Assembly: GCA_964474295.1 (NCBI GenBank)
Contig: CAYYRN010000057.1
Coordinates: 1 to 7,932, forward strand
Direction: 5' to 3'
Length of the DNA: 7,932 bases
Source: SIG575 sp964474295
Lineage (GTDB): Bacteria > Bacillota > Clostridia > Oscillospirales > Acutalibacteraceae
Shown: piece by piece, positions 1-4,343 of the stretch
Numbering within the stretch: the stretch's first letter is position 1
How the letters are laid out: each line of letters starts with the position of its first letter
Program-made: the position numbers and the translations under genes
The notes under the pieces: model-generated
What the model was told of the DNA's origin: nothing
Seen by the model: only the letters and a program-made list of their open reading frames with translations
Databases searched by the model: none

Positions 1-45
1 AATGGCGAATGGGGGAGACTGACGGATAAAAAACAGAACAATGGT

Positions 46-85
46 TAAAAATAAAAAGCAGTGGGATTTGAAATCGCACTGCTTT
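46..85 (-). terminator. Intrinsic terminator of the SHOCT membrane-protein operon
   Basis: Read leftward, arms AAAGCAGTG and CACTGCTTT (77-85 and 55-63) form a 9-bp stem. An inner GAT/ATC pairing continues after one mismatch. A T-rich run (TTATTTTT) follows. It lies about 10 bp past the stop codon of the leftward membrane protein gene and has the usual layout of a rho-independent terminator. Confidence 0.8.
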
Positions 86-94
86 ATAATGTTA

Positions 95-841
95 TTATAA
101 TTTCTTTAAAAGCTTTTCACGCTGTCTTTCGTAATCAAGCTTTGTAATGCTTCCCGCTTGGTATTTCTCCGTTAATGCGGCAAATTGTTGCTCGATTGGA
201 ACGTGAACTTTAATTCCGACAAAAAGAAGTAAAGTAAGGGAAACAGATGATATAACACCTGTAACGGGGTTCGTAATACTGTATATAATGTTATATGTCG
301 TGTTACTTTTTAATAAATATACGATATAAGATCCGTTGCTGTAAATACTTAATAGTGCTAATGCTAATACAAAAAAGCGTGAAATTTTAAACAGCTTTGC
401 GTTGCTTAAAGATATTGCGGTGAAAATGTATATAGCAATAATACACATGTTTATAATATAACTGCTTATGGAAATATACGTGACTGATGTAGAACTTTTC
501 GGCAAAGAGAAATAATGATAAACAAAAATTAAAATGCTTATAACATTTAAGACTGCTTCACAGTAAAAATAAATTTTAAGAAACTTTAAAGCTTCTTTAC
601 TGTGAGCATCGGTCGCTTTTATTCCGCACAGCGCTATAGGCACATTAGTCGCAATGGCTAAAATATTAGAAACAACATAAAGAATTGCAGTAGTGTTCCC
701 TGAAGAAATGTCGGATATATTATTTATAAGTGAACATAAACTGCGTGTGCATGACGCTGCCGCAACGACAAAACAAAAAATTCTGAATAACTTCCTGTTT
801 AAATTTATTTCTTTATTTAAACAATATTTCGTTTCTTGCAT
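95..841 (-). CDS. Multi-pass membrane protein with C-terminal SHOCT-like domain
   Basis: Encodes 248 residues, and I do not recognise a family for the membrane part. Hydrophobic stretches at about 18-40, 52-74, 87-112, 119-145, 155-178 and 186-211 suggest six membrane passes. The last ~30 residues (about 219-248) read FAALTEKYQAG, then ITKLDYERQREKLLKKL. This matches the SHOCT pattern (short C-terminal domain: a hydrophobic/charged helix, a G-S/L-I turn, then a D/E-EY/F helix), which is thought to act in oligomerisation. The ATG is preceded by GAGGA at a spacing of about 8 nt. The start lies inside the end of the upstream gene (29-bp overlap), so the two are almost certainly co-transcribed and translationally coupled. 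A hairpin terminator follows the stop. Codon use is AT-rich compared with the rpmH cluster, fitting accessory DNA. The function is unknown. Confidence 0.8.
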   Translation of the reverse strand: MQETKYCLNKEINLNRKLFRIFCFVVAAASCTRSLCSLINNISDISSGNTTAILYVVSNILAIATNVPIALCGIKATDAHSKEALKFLKIYFYCEAVLNVISILIFVYHYFSLPKSSTSVTYISISSYIINMCIIAIYIFTAISLSNAKLFKISRFFVLALALLSIYSNGSYIVYLLKSNTTYNIIYSITNPVTGVISSVSLTLLLFVGIKVHVPIEQQFAALTEKYQAGSITKLDYERQREKLLKKL

Positions 842-1256
842 TTTTGTATTCCTCGTCAGTGATTAAATTATTTTCTTTTAATTCGTTAAGTCTCATAATT
901 CTTTGTTGAGCTTCCGATGACAATGAAGTGGGTGCCGGTTGGTTCTGCGACACTGTGTTTTCTGTCTCCGTTGTCGGTTTACGCATTCCCGCAGCTATTT
1001 CCATACTGTTTTCGGCAACAATTCGGCTGTTTTCAATAAGCTCACCGAAGCCGTAAAGGAAAAACGATAATATCCAAAAGACAAGCGGACCGAGGAACAT
1101 CACCATCACGCCGATAAATACGCCTATTTCTTCAACGTAATAGCTGTCTGAGGCGATTGCTATAATGACAATTCCGCCGATGAAGCTTGCTATTGCTCCC
1201 ACAGCAAAGGAAAAAATAGCAAGACCTTTGATTTTCTTTCCAATATTATTGTACAT
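813..1256 (-). CDS. Small two-pass membrane protein with C-terminal SHOCT domain
   Basis: Encodes 147 residues. I chose the ATG at 1256 because a strong AGGAGGGG (1268-1261) sits 4-5 nt upstream of it. The in-frame ATG at 1277 would start within an operator and ahead of that site. Two hydrophobic segments (about 11-35 and 45-70) form a hairpin across the membrane. A Ser/Thr/Gln/Pro-rich linker (about 92-115) follows, then a clear SHOCT domain (about 116-146: QQRIMRLNELKENNLITDEE, followed by YKNARNEIL). It is the first gene of a two-gene operon whose second gene also ends in a SHOCT-like tail. It is transcribed from a perfect sigma-A consensus promoter overlapped by probable operators of the divergent XRE regulator. 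SHOCT proteins are widespread, and the domain alone does not tell the function. Confidence 0.85.
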   Translation of the reverse strand: MYNNIGKKIKGLAIFSFAVGAIASFIGGIVIIAIASDSYYVEEIGVFIGVMVMFLGPLVFWILSFFLYGFGELIENSRIVAENSMEIAAGMRKPTTETENTVSQNQPAPTSLSSEAQQRIMRLNELKENNLITDEEYKNARNEILFK

Positions 1257-1270
1257 AAAACCCCTCCTGC

Positions 1271-1286
1271 TAACCATAAATGGTTA
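1271..1286. promoter_or_regulatory. Operator A (dyad) in the leader of the SHOCT operon
   Basis: The sequence TAACCA-TAAA-TGGTTA is a dyad with perfect 6-bp arms. It lies between the predicted leftward start point (~1290) and the ribosome binding site at 1268-1261, where a bound repressor could act as a roadblock. It is one of three equally spaced sites of the same form. Assigning it to the adjacent XRE protein is inference. Confidence 0.65.
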
Positions 1287-1296
1287 TTTTTTCTCG

Positions 1297-1325
1297 ATTA
1301 TAAATCATATGTGGTTAATTGTCAA
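1297..1325 (-). promoter_or_regulatory. Consensus sigma-A promoter for the SHOCT operon
   Basis: Read leftward, TTGACA (1325-1320), a 17-bp spacer and TATAAT (1302-1297) match the consensus perfectly. The expected start is near 1290, giving a leader of about 34 nt before the ATG at 1256. Operator B fills most of the spacer. A perfect unregulated promoter would be very strong, so tight repression is likely. Confidence 0.85.
1302..1317. promoter_or_regulatory. Operator B within the promoter spacer
   Basis: AAATCA-TATG-TGGTTA shares the half-site and 4-bp centre spacing of operator A. It lies between the -35 and -10 boxes of the leftward promoter, touching the -10, so binding should exclude RNA polymerase. 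Its right arm is identical to that of operator A, and its left arm is degenerate. Confidence 0.65.
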
Positions 1326-1346
1326 GCACAACTAATCACATATGAT
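1319..1346 (+). promoter_or_regulatory. Promoter of the XRE regulator gene, overlapping the leftward -35
   Basis: TTGTCA (1319-1324), a 16-bp spacer and TATGAT (1341-1346) give 5/6 matches in each box. The -35 overlaps the leftward promoter's -35 (1320-1325), so the two promoters compete for the same DNA. The expected start point is near 1353, which puts the ATG at 1342 upstream of the transcript and supports the internal start at 1387. Confidence 0.65.
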
Positions 1347-1348
1347 AA
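1333..1348. promoter_or_regulatory. Operator C over the regulator's -10 box
   Basis: TAATCA-CATA-TGATAA is the third dyad of the set, with the same 4-bp centre spacing. It covers the -10 of the regulator's promoter, so it would provide negative autoregulation. The spacing from A to B and from B to C is exactly 31 bp. Confidence 0.6.
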
Positions 1349-1386
1349 AATTTCAGCATAAGCAACAAAAGGAGTTTGTTGAAATT

Positions 1387-1611
1387 ATGCAAAAATACTA
1401 TTACCAAAGGATTAGGGATATAAGAGAGGACAATGAAAAAACTCAAAAGGAAATTGCCGCAATTCTCAACACAACTTACCAATATTACAGTGCATATGAA
1501 AGGGGAGTGCGTGATATTCCGAGCCACCACATTAAAACTCTTGCGGAATATTACAATATTTCGGCAGATTATTTGCTGGGGTTGACCGATGAACCACGCA
1601 AGCTTAAATAA
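1387..1611 (+). CDS. XRE/Cro-type helix-turn-helix regulator
   Basis: Encodes 74 residues, nearly all a single HTH_3/XRE domain (about 6-66). It opens RIRDIREDNEKTQKEIAAIL, and a putative recognition helix and loop (NTTYQYYSAYERGVRDIPS) follow. It ends with the familiar LAEYYNISADYLLGLTDEP. I prefer the ATG at 1387: AAAGGAG lies at 1368-1374 (spacing 12, slightly long), and the in-frame ATG at 1342 sits inside the -10 box of the gene's own promoter. There is no ligand-binding or protease domain, so the protein is a minimal Cro/CI-like repressor acting as a dimer on DNA. It is transcribed divergently from the SHOCT operon, with three matching dyads in the shared promoter region. The stop codon overlaps the left end of the repeat element. 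Such regulators often accompany phage, ICE or toxin-like cargo, but no such genes are visible here. Confidence 0.88.
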   Translation: MQKYYYQRIRDIREDNEKTQKEIAAILNTTYQYYSAYERGVRDIPSHHIKTLAEYYNISADYLLGLTDEPRKLK

Positions 1612-1875
1612 AAGGGGCTGTAAAAAAGCGCAGACCGGATAAAACAATATGTCTAAAAGCAGAGGATTTTTTTGGTGCGAAAATTTCAAAAACCAAAAGA
1701 GTCCCATTTTTATATATTTTTGATGAAGCAGTGACGAAACTTGCGTTTCGTGTTTTATCCTATAAACCAACCTCGCCGCTCGGCGTACCCTTGTACGCCG
1801 TCGGGCAAGCAAAATAAAGCAGAGCTTTATTTTCGCTCGGTTGATTCATTCTGCATCCTTTTTTCAGCCCCTTTT
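1610..1875. mobile_element. Possible MITE-like element bounded by 11-bp inverted ends
   Basis: AAAAGGGGCTG at 1610-1620 is the reverse complement of CAGCCCCTTTT at 1865-1875. Both are extended inward by A6/T6 runs. The element of ~266 bp encodes no protein and is full of inverted repeats. The left end overlaps the stop codon of the regulator (1609-1611). I see no clear target-site duplication, so mobility is inference. Alternatives are a dispersed intergenic palindromic repeat or a structured RNA. Confidence 0.4.
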
Positions 1876-1881
1876 TCTCGT
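1624..1881. repeat. 258-bp tandem repeat, copy 1
   Basis: This copy differs from the next at a single base (CC versus CT near the T-run before CAGCCCC). Internal inverted repeats are: GGATAAAACA (1637-1646) with TGTTTTATCC (1751-1760), enclosing a 13-bp stem at 1664-1676/1692-1704 followed by a T-rich run, and ACGAAAC/GTTTCGT (1734-1751); then CGGCGTAC/GTACGCCG (1781-1800) and AAAATAAAGC/GCTTTATTTT (1811-1833). The 1664-1712 stem with its T-rich tail may terminate transcripts from the regulator gene. Open frames across it on both strands recur in each copy and resemble no protein I know. Confidence 0.93.
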
Positions 1882-2139
1882 AAAAGCGCAGACCGGATAA
1901 AACAATATGTCTAAAAGCAGAGGATTTTTTTGGTGCGAAAATTTCAAAAACCAAAAGAGTCCCATTTTTATATATTTTTGATGAAGCAGTGACGAAACTT
2001 GCGTTTCGTGTTTTATCCTATAAACCAACCTCGCCGCTCGGCGTACCCTTGTACGCCGTCGGGCAAGCAAAATAAAGCAGAGCTTTATTTTCGCTCGGTT
2101 GATTCATTCTGCATCTTTTTTTCAGCCCCTTTTTCTCGT
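1882..2139. repeat. 258-bp tandem repeat, copy 2
   Basis: It follows copy 1 directly with the same length and one substitution, so the duplication is recent or kept uniform by recombination or conversion. It carries the same set of inverted repeats, shifted by 258. It lacks the left AAAAGGGGCTG end seen before copy 1 but keeps the right CAGCCCCTTTT end at 2123-2133. This suggests unequal exchange or slippage rather than two independent insertions. Confidence 0.93.
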
Positions 2140-2168
2140 AAAAGCGTAGACCGGATAAAACATATGTC
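2140..2168. repeat. Truncated, diverged third copy of the 258-bp repeat
   Basis: AAAAGCG, then TAGACCGGATAAAACA, repeats the first ~23 bases of the unit with one C-to-T change. It then continues as ATGTC after a small deletion, before similarity is lost at the terminator of the next gene. It is more diverged than copies 1 and 2 are from each other, so it is probably the older flank from which the duplication arose. Confidence 0.75.
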
Positions 2169-2214
2169 AAAAAAACAGGCACGGTAAAGCTCTTTCGAGA
2201 GAATACCGTGCCTG
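2169..2214 (-). terminator. Intrinsic terminator of the TSCPD-domain gene
   Basis: CAGGCACGGTA (2176-2186) and TACCGTGCCTG (2204-2214) form a perfect 11-bp stem, with an inner CTC/GAG pairing. Read leftward it is followed by a run of seven T. It begins 14 bp past the stop codon of the leftward TSCPD gene. Confidence 0.9.
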
Positions 2215-2228
2215 TAAAAATTTAAAAT

Positions 2229-2489
2229 TCAGTTTTCGTTCTGTTTTTCAAGCACAAGCTTCAATGCCTGTGCAAGCTGGTCGGGGCAGGAGGTGCTTTT
2301 GAAACCGCACTTTATACCCTCGAAGCGGTCGATAACGTGTTTGGCATCCATACCCTCAACAAGCTTTGAAATGCCTGCGGTGTTTCCCGCACATCCGCCG
2401 TTGAAACGAACCTGTTTGATGATTCCGTCCTCAACCTCAATTTCTATTGCTCTGGCACAAGTGCCGTGCGTTTTGTATGTGTAAACCAT
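2229..2489 (-). CDS. Stand-alone TSCPD-domain protein (TIGR03905-like)
   Basis: Encodes 86 residues. The start at 2489 has AAAGGAG with an 8-nt spacer. The same frame stays open further upstream only because it runs through the 5S rRNA gene. The protein begins MVYTYKTHGTCARAIEIEVE, and then comes FNGGCAGNTAGISKLVEGM. Near the end is the diagnostic KSTSCPDQLAQAL (about 64-76). Cys11, Cys33, Cys61 and Cys68 could form a metal site, which is inference. The TSCPD domain is known as a C-terminal part of some adenosylcobalamin-dependent ribonucleotide reductases. Small single-domain versions like this are common in Clostridia and have no settled function. The gene follows the 5S gene on the same strand and has its own terminator. 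Confidence 0.9.
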   Translation of the reverse strand: MVYTYKTHGTCARAIEIEVEDGIIKQVRFNGGCAGNTAGISKLVEGMDAKHVIDRFEGIKCGFKSTSCPDQLAQALKLVLEKQNEN

Positions 2490-2511
2490 TGTTAAAACTC
2501 CTTTTCCTTTT

Positions 2512-2540
2512 ATTATATGAAGTAAGATAAAAAATAACCA
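2512..2540 (-). promoter_or_regulatory. Weak candidate promoter for the TSCPD gene
   Basis: A perfect TATAAT (2517-2512) lies just upstream of the ribosome binding site, but no good -35 is visible at the right distance; TGGTTA at 2540-2535 is the nearest. The region overlaps the stem of the 5S terminator. Expression by read-through from the 5S promoter is the alternative. Confidence 0.35.
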
Positions 2541-2553
2541 CCCTATTGGGTGG
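2526..2553 (-). terminator. Terminator of the 5S rRNA gene
   Basis: Read leftward, CCACCC-AATA-GGGTGG (2553-2538) is followed by TTATTTTTT. It starts about 12 nt beyond the mature 3' end of the 5S rRNA. Confidence 0.85.
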
Positions 2554-2564
2554 CTACTCAGTTG

Positions 2565-2681
<117 letters not shown>

Positions 2682-2733
2682 TTCAAGACATCCGTGAGCT
2701 TTGCAAACTCTCTATTGCCCTGACGACTTTGTT

Positions 2734-2762
2734 ATTATAGCACGTCTTTTCGGAAAATGCAA
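2734..2762 (-). promoter_or_regulatory. Dedicated promoter of the 5S gene with A-tract upstream element
   Basis: Read leftward, TTGCAT (2762-2757), a 17-bp spacer and TGC-TATAAT (extended -10, box at 2739-2734) predict a start near 2727, about 46 nt before the mature 5S 5' end. Just upstream of the -35, at 2767-2805, are four A-tracts (leftward sense) centred about 9-13 bp apart. This looks like an UP element or intrinsic bend typical of rRNA promoters. Confidence 0.7.
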
Positions 2763-2820
2763 TACCTTTTTTAAAATTTTTTTACTTTTTTTGAAAAATT
2801 TTTTTAAAAGCAAATTTTTC

Positions 2821-3318
2821 TCATTTTTCGAGTGTTTTCACTATCTCCGCAATGTATACTTTGTGATAATCTTTCTGCGAATAACAGTCACCGTCGATTT
2901 TTTTATCAATGAAAGAATCGGGTGTGATTTCCGTTACGGCAAGCGTTTTGAGAATAAGCACATTCTTTGCTTGCTCTATATAAACCGTTCCGTCTTCAAA
3001 AACAGGGGTAAGACCGGTTTCTTTCATTTTATCGTAGTCCCTGCCGCTGTATTTTCCACAAAATCCCATTTCCTTTTTATATTCGCCGCCGAAAAAGGAT
3101 AAGGTCATCATTCCCTCTTTGTCGATAAATTCCTTTGTGTATCTTTGTGGACGGACAAAAATAAAAGCCACGTCCTTGCCCCAAAGCTCACCTATACCGC
3201 CCCAGCTTACAGTCATGGTGTTAAAACCATTTTCGTTGCCGGCACTTAAAAGTGCCCAATCGTCGCTTATCATTTTTACGGCACTTTCCTTAATGTCTCT
3301 TATGTTAATTTCTTTCAT
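2821..3318 (-). CDS. Flavin reductase family protein (FMN-binding split barrel)
   Basis: Encodes 165 residues, a usual length for small flavin-reductase-like or flavoredoxin-type proteins (COG1853). The ATG is preceded by AAGGAGGT with an 8-nt spacer. The stretch NGFNTMTVSWGGIGELWGKD (about 30-49) followed by VAFIFVRPQRYTKEFID is the hallmark of the family, where these segments form the FMN pocket. LSFFGGEYKKEMGFCGKYSG (about 73-92) is the following family motif. There is no signal peptide or membrane segment, so it is cytoplasmic. Such proteins bind FMN and are thought to reduce flavin or an unknown acceptor with NAD(P)H, but the substrate cannot be deduced. The gene is monocistronic, and the AT-rich stretch after it (2763-2820) has no convincing terminator. 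Confidence 0.9.
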   Translation of the reverse strand: MKEINIRDIKESAVKMISDDWALLSAGNENGFNTMTVSWGGIGELWGKDVAFIFVRPQRYTKEFIDKEGMMTLSFFGGEYKKEMGFCGKYSGRDYDKMKETGLTPVFEDGTVYIEQAKNVLILKTLAVTEITPDSFIDKKIDGDCYSQKDYHKVYIAEIVKTLEK

Positions 3319-3444
3319 CGCAAAAACCTCCTTGTTTACTTAATAATATATTACCACATTTTAAAAAAAATTCATAGCCATTTCATAATATTATTGTAAA
3401 ATATCCTAAACAACAGCTTAATCGGAACAAAATCGAAAAAAGGG

Positions 3445-3474
3445 TTGACATTGTAGACATTTTTATTATATAAT
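3445..3474 (+). promoter_or_regulatory. Promoter of the rpmH-rnpA-yidD-yidC-jag operon
   Basis: TTGACA (3445-3450), an 18-bp spacer and TATAAT (3469-3474) predict a start near 3481. A shifted TATATA box gives 16 bp. A strong promoter is expected for a ribosomal protein gene. The start would leave a ~112-nt leader before rpmH. Confidence 0.75.
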
Positions 3475-3486
3475 AACATATTGTTG

Positions 3487-3551
3487 GAGTATGTTTTTGT
3501 GCAAGTCGGACTTGCATTAATACTCGATTTCACCGATTTTCCAAAGTGAAA
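3487..3551 (+). promoter_or_regulatory. Structured 5' leader of rpmH
   Basis: Two consecutive hairpins lie in the leader. The first pairs GAGTAT (3487-3492) with ATACTC (3520-3525) and encloses the perfect hairpin TGCAAGT-CGG-ACTTGCA (3500-3516). The second pairs TTTCAC (3528-3533) with GTGAAA (3546-3551). Neither has a T-run, so they are not terminators. They could stabilise the message or mediate regulation by a ribosomal protein, which is inference. I do not recognise a named riboswitch or leader family. Confidence 0.5.
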
Positions 3552-3592
3552 ATTGCTGATAAACATTAACTGAGAGAATGGAGGGTTAAAAG

Positions 3593-3727
3593 ATGAAAAG
3601 AACTTATCAGCCCAAGAAACGTCACAGAAAGATGGAACACGGCTTCCGCAAAAGAATGGCTGACAGAAACGGCCGCAAGGTTCTTGCTCGCCGCAGAGCA
3701 AAGGGAAGAAAGCAGCTTTCTTATTAA
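3593..3727 (+). CDS. rpmH: 50S ribosomal protein L34
   Basis: Encodes 44 residues, the standard bacterial L34 length. It begins MKRTYQPKKRHRKMEHGFRK, then has MADRNGRKVLARRRAKGRKQ and ends LSY. This is the full family signature (KRTYQP...HGFRKRM...GRKVLARRRAKGRK.LS). L34 is a very basic protein of the large subunit, bound to 23S rRNA. GGAGGG lies 7 nt ahead of the ATG. It is the first gene of a rightward operon with rnpA next (24-bp gap), the arrangement found in nearly all bacteria. dnaA, which often sits divergently upstream, is absent; a flavin-reductase gene occupies that place. Confidence 0.98.
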   Translation: MKRTYQPKKRHRKMEHGFRKRMADRNGRKVLARRRAKGRKQLSY

Positions 3728-3751
3728 TTTCTGTACATTCAGACGAACGGA

Positions 3752-4117
3752 TTGATTGATTTGTCAAAACCCATAACGCTAAATCAGAACAGTGATTTCC
3801 GACGTGCTTACGGCAGAGGAAAATCTTATGCCTCACCGGCACTTGTTACCTATGTTGTAAAAAATCGCGTCGGATACTGTCGTTATGGCATAACGACAGG
3901 CAAAAAAATCGGCAACGCAGTTGAAAGAAACCGTTCAAGACGAGTGATAAGAGCTGCGTTTTTTCAGCTAATGCCCGAAATTTCGGGTTCGTTTGATATC
4001 GTGTTCGTTGCACGGAGCAAAACAAAATATGTCAAGAGCACTGCGGTTTTAAAGACGATGGAAGAACATCTCAGCAGTGCCGGGGTAATAAACCGAAATG
4101 AAAAACATTTTGATTAA
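3752..4117 (+). CDS. rnpA: Ribonuclease P protein component
   Basis: Encodes up to 121 residues, the usual size for RnpA. The protein joins the catalytic RNA to remove 5' leaders from precursor tRNAs. Family marks are LNQNSDFRRAYGRGKSYASP near the N-terminus, GYCRYGITTGKKIGNAVERN in the middle, and the RNR box (RNRSRRVIRAAF, about 59-70) that contacts the RNA. No ATG is available near the expected start: TTG at 3752 or TTG at 3761 (giving MSKPITLNQNSDF) must be used. The Shine-Dalgarno region is weak (CGGA at about 3748-3751), which suits the 3761 start slightly better. Inefficient initiation may hold the level well below that of L34. The 3' end overlaps yidD by 20 bp. Confidence 0.95.
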   Translation: MIDLSKPITLNQNSDFRRAYGRGKSYASPALVTYVVKNRVGYCRYGITTGKKIGNAVERNRSRRVIRAAFFQLMPEISGSFDIVFVARSKTKYVKSTAVLKTMEEHLSSAGVINRNEKHFD

Positions 4118-4343
4118 ATTTATCAGGTTTTATCAAAAAAGAATATCTCCTCTGTTTCCTCCCCGATGCCGTTATTATCCGACTTGTTCGCAATATGCTG
4201 TTGATGCAATAGAAATTTACGGCCCTTTTAAGGGAGGAATATTGGCTTTTTTGCGTCTGATGAGATGCAACCCGCTATTCCCCGGTGGGTATGACCCCGT
4301 AAAACCGAAAAAAAAGAAACCTGCTACGGAGGATAGAAAATGA
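4098..4343 (+). CDS. yidD: Membrane protein insertion efficiency factor YidD
   Basis: Encodes 81 residues, typical for the family. It shows the near-invariant pattern FIRFYQKRISPLFPPRCRYY with PTCSQYAVDAIEIYGPFKG next, followed by RLMRCNPLFPGGYDPV. The three cysteines (Cys23, Cys30 and Cys57) are conserved in the family. YidD is a small, peripherally membrane-bound protein that helps insertion of membrane proteins together with YidC. Its start is inside rnpA (20-bp overlap, GGGGT upstream) and its stop overlaps the yidC start as ATGA. Translation of the three is therefore probably coupled. The lysine-rich C-terminal tail is a common feature. Confidence 0.97.
   Translation: MKNILIKFIRFYQKRISPLFPPRCRYYPTCSQYAVDAIEIYGPFKGGILAFLRLMRCNPLFPGGYDPVKPKKKKPATEDRK

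Noticed and set aside
1..45. Partial gene at the left edge
   Set aside because: Too short to judge; no recognisable coding signal or motif.
1257..1277. Longer start for the 147-aa SHOCT protein
   Set aside because: The ATG at 1277 lies in operator A and ahead of the AGGAGGGG site; that site fits the ATG at 1256.
1342..1386. Longer start for the XRE regulator
   Set aside because: The ATG at 1342 is inside the -10 box of the gene's own predicted promoter, so it would not be on the transcript.
1624..2168. CRISPR array
   Set aside because: The repeats are 258 bp and directly adjacent with no variable spacers, and no cas genes are present.
1336..2187. Several open reading frames of 62-158 codons on both strands across the repeat region
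   Set aside because: They follow the 258-bp repeat, are near copies of each other, overlap strong inverted repeats, and have no convincing ribosome binding sites or recognisable protein features.
2763..2820. Terminator after the flavin reductase gene
   Set aside because: Runs of A and T give only AT-only pairing with no GC stem; the tracts fit better as an upstream element for the 5S promoter.
3343..3592. Replication origin near rpmH
   Set aside because: I saw no cluster of TTATCCACA-type boxes or AT-rich unwinding repeats, and no dnaA or dnaN; one near-match (TTTTCCACA at about 3053) is alone and inside a gene.
3372..3842. Leftward 156-codon open frame across the rpmH region
   Set aside because: It lies antisense to rpmH, rnpA and their promoter; rpmH is unmistakable and the opposite frame resembles no protein I know.
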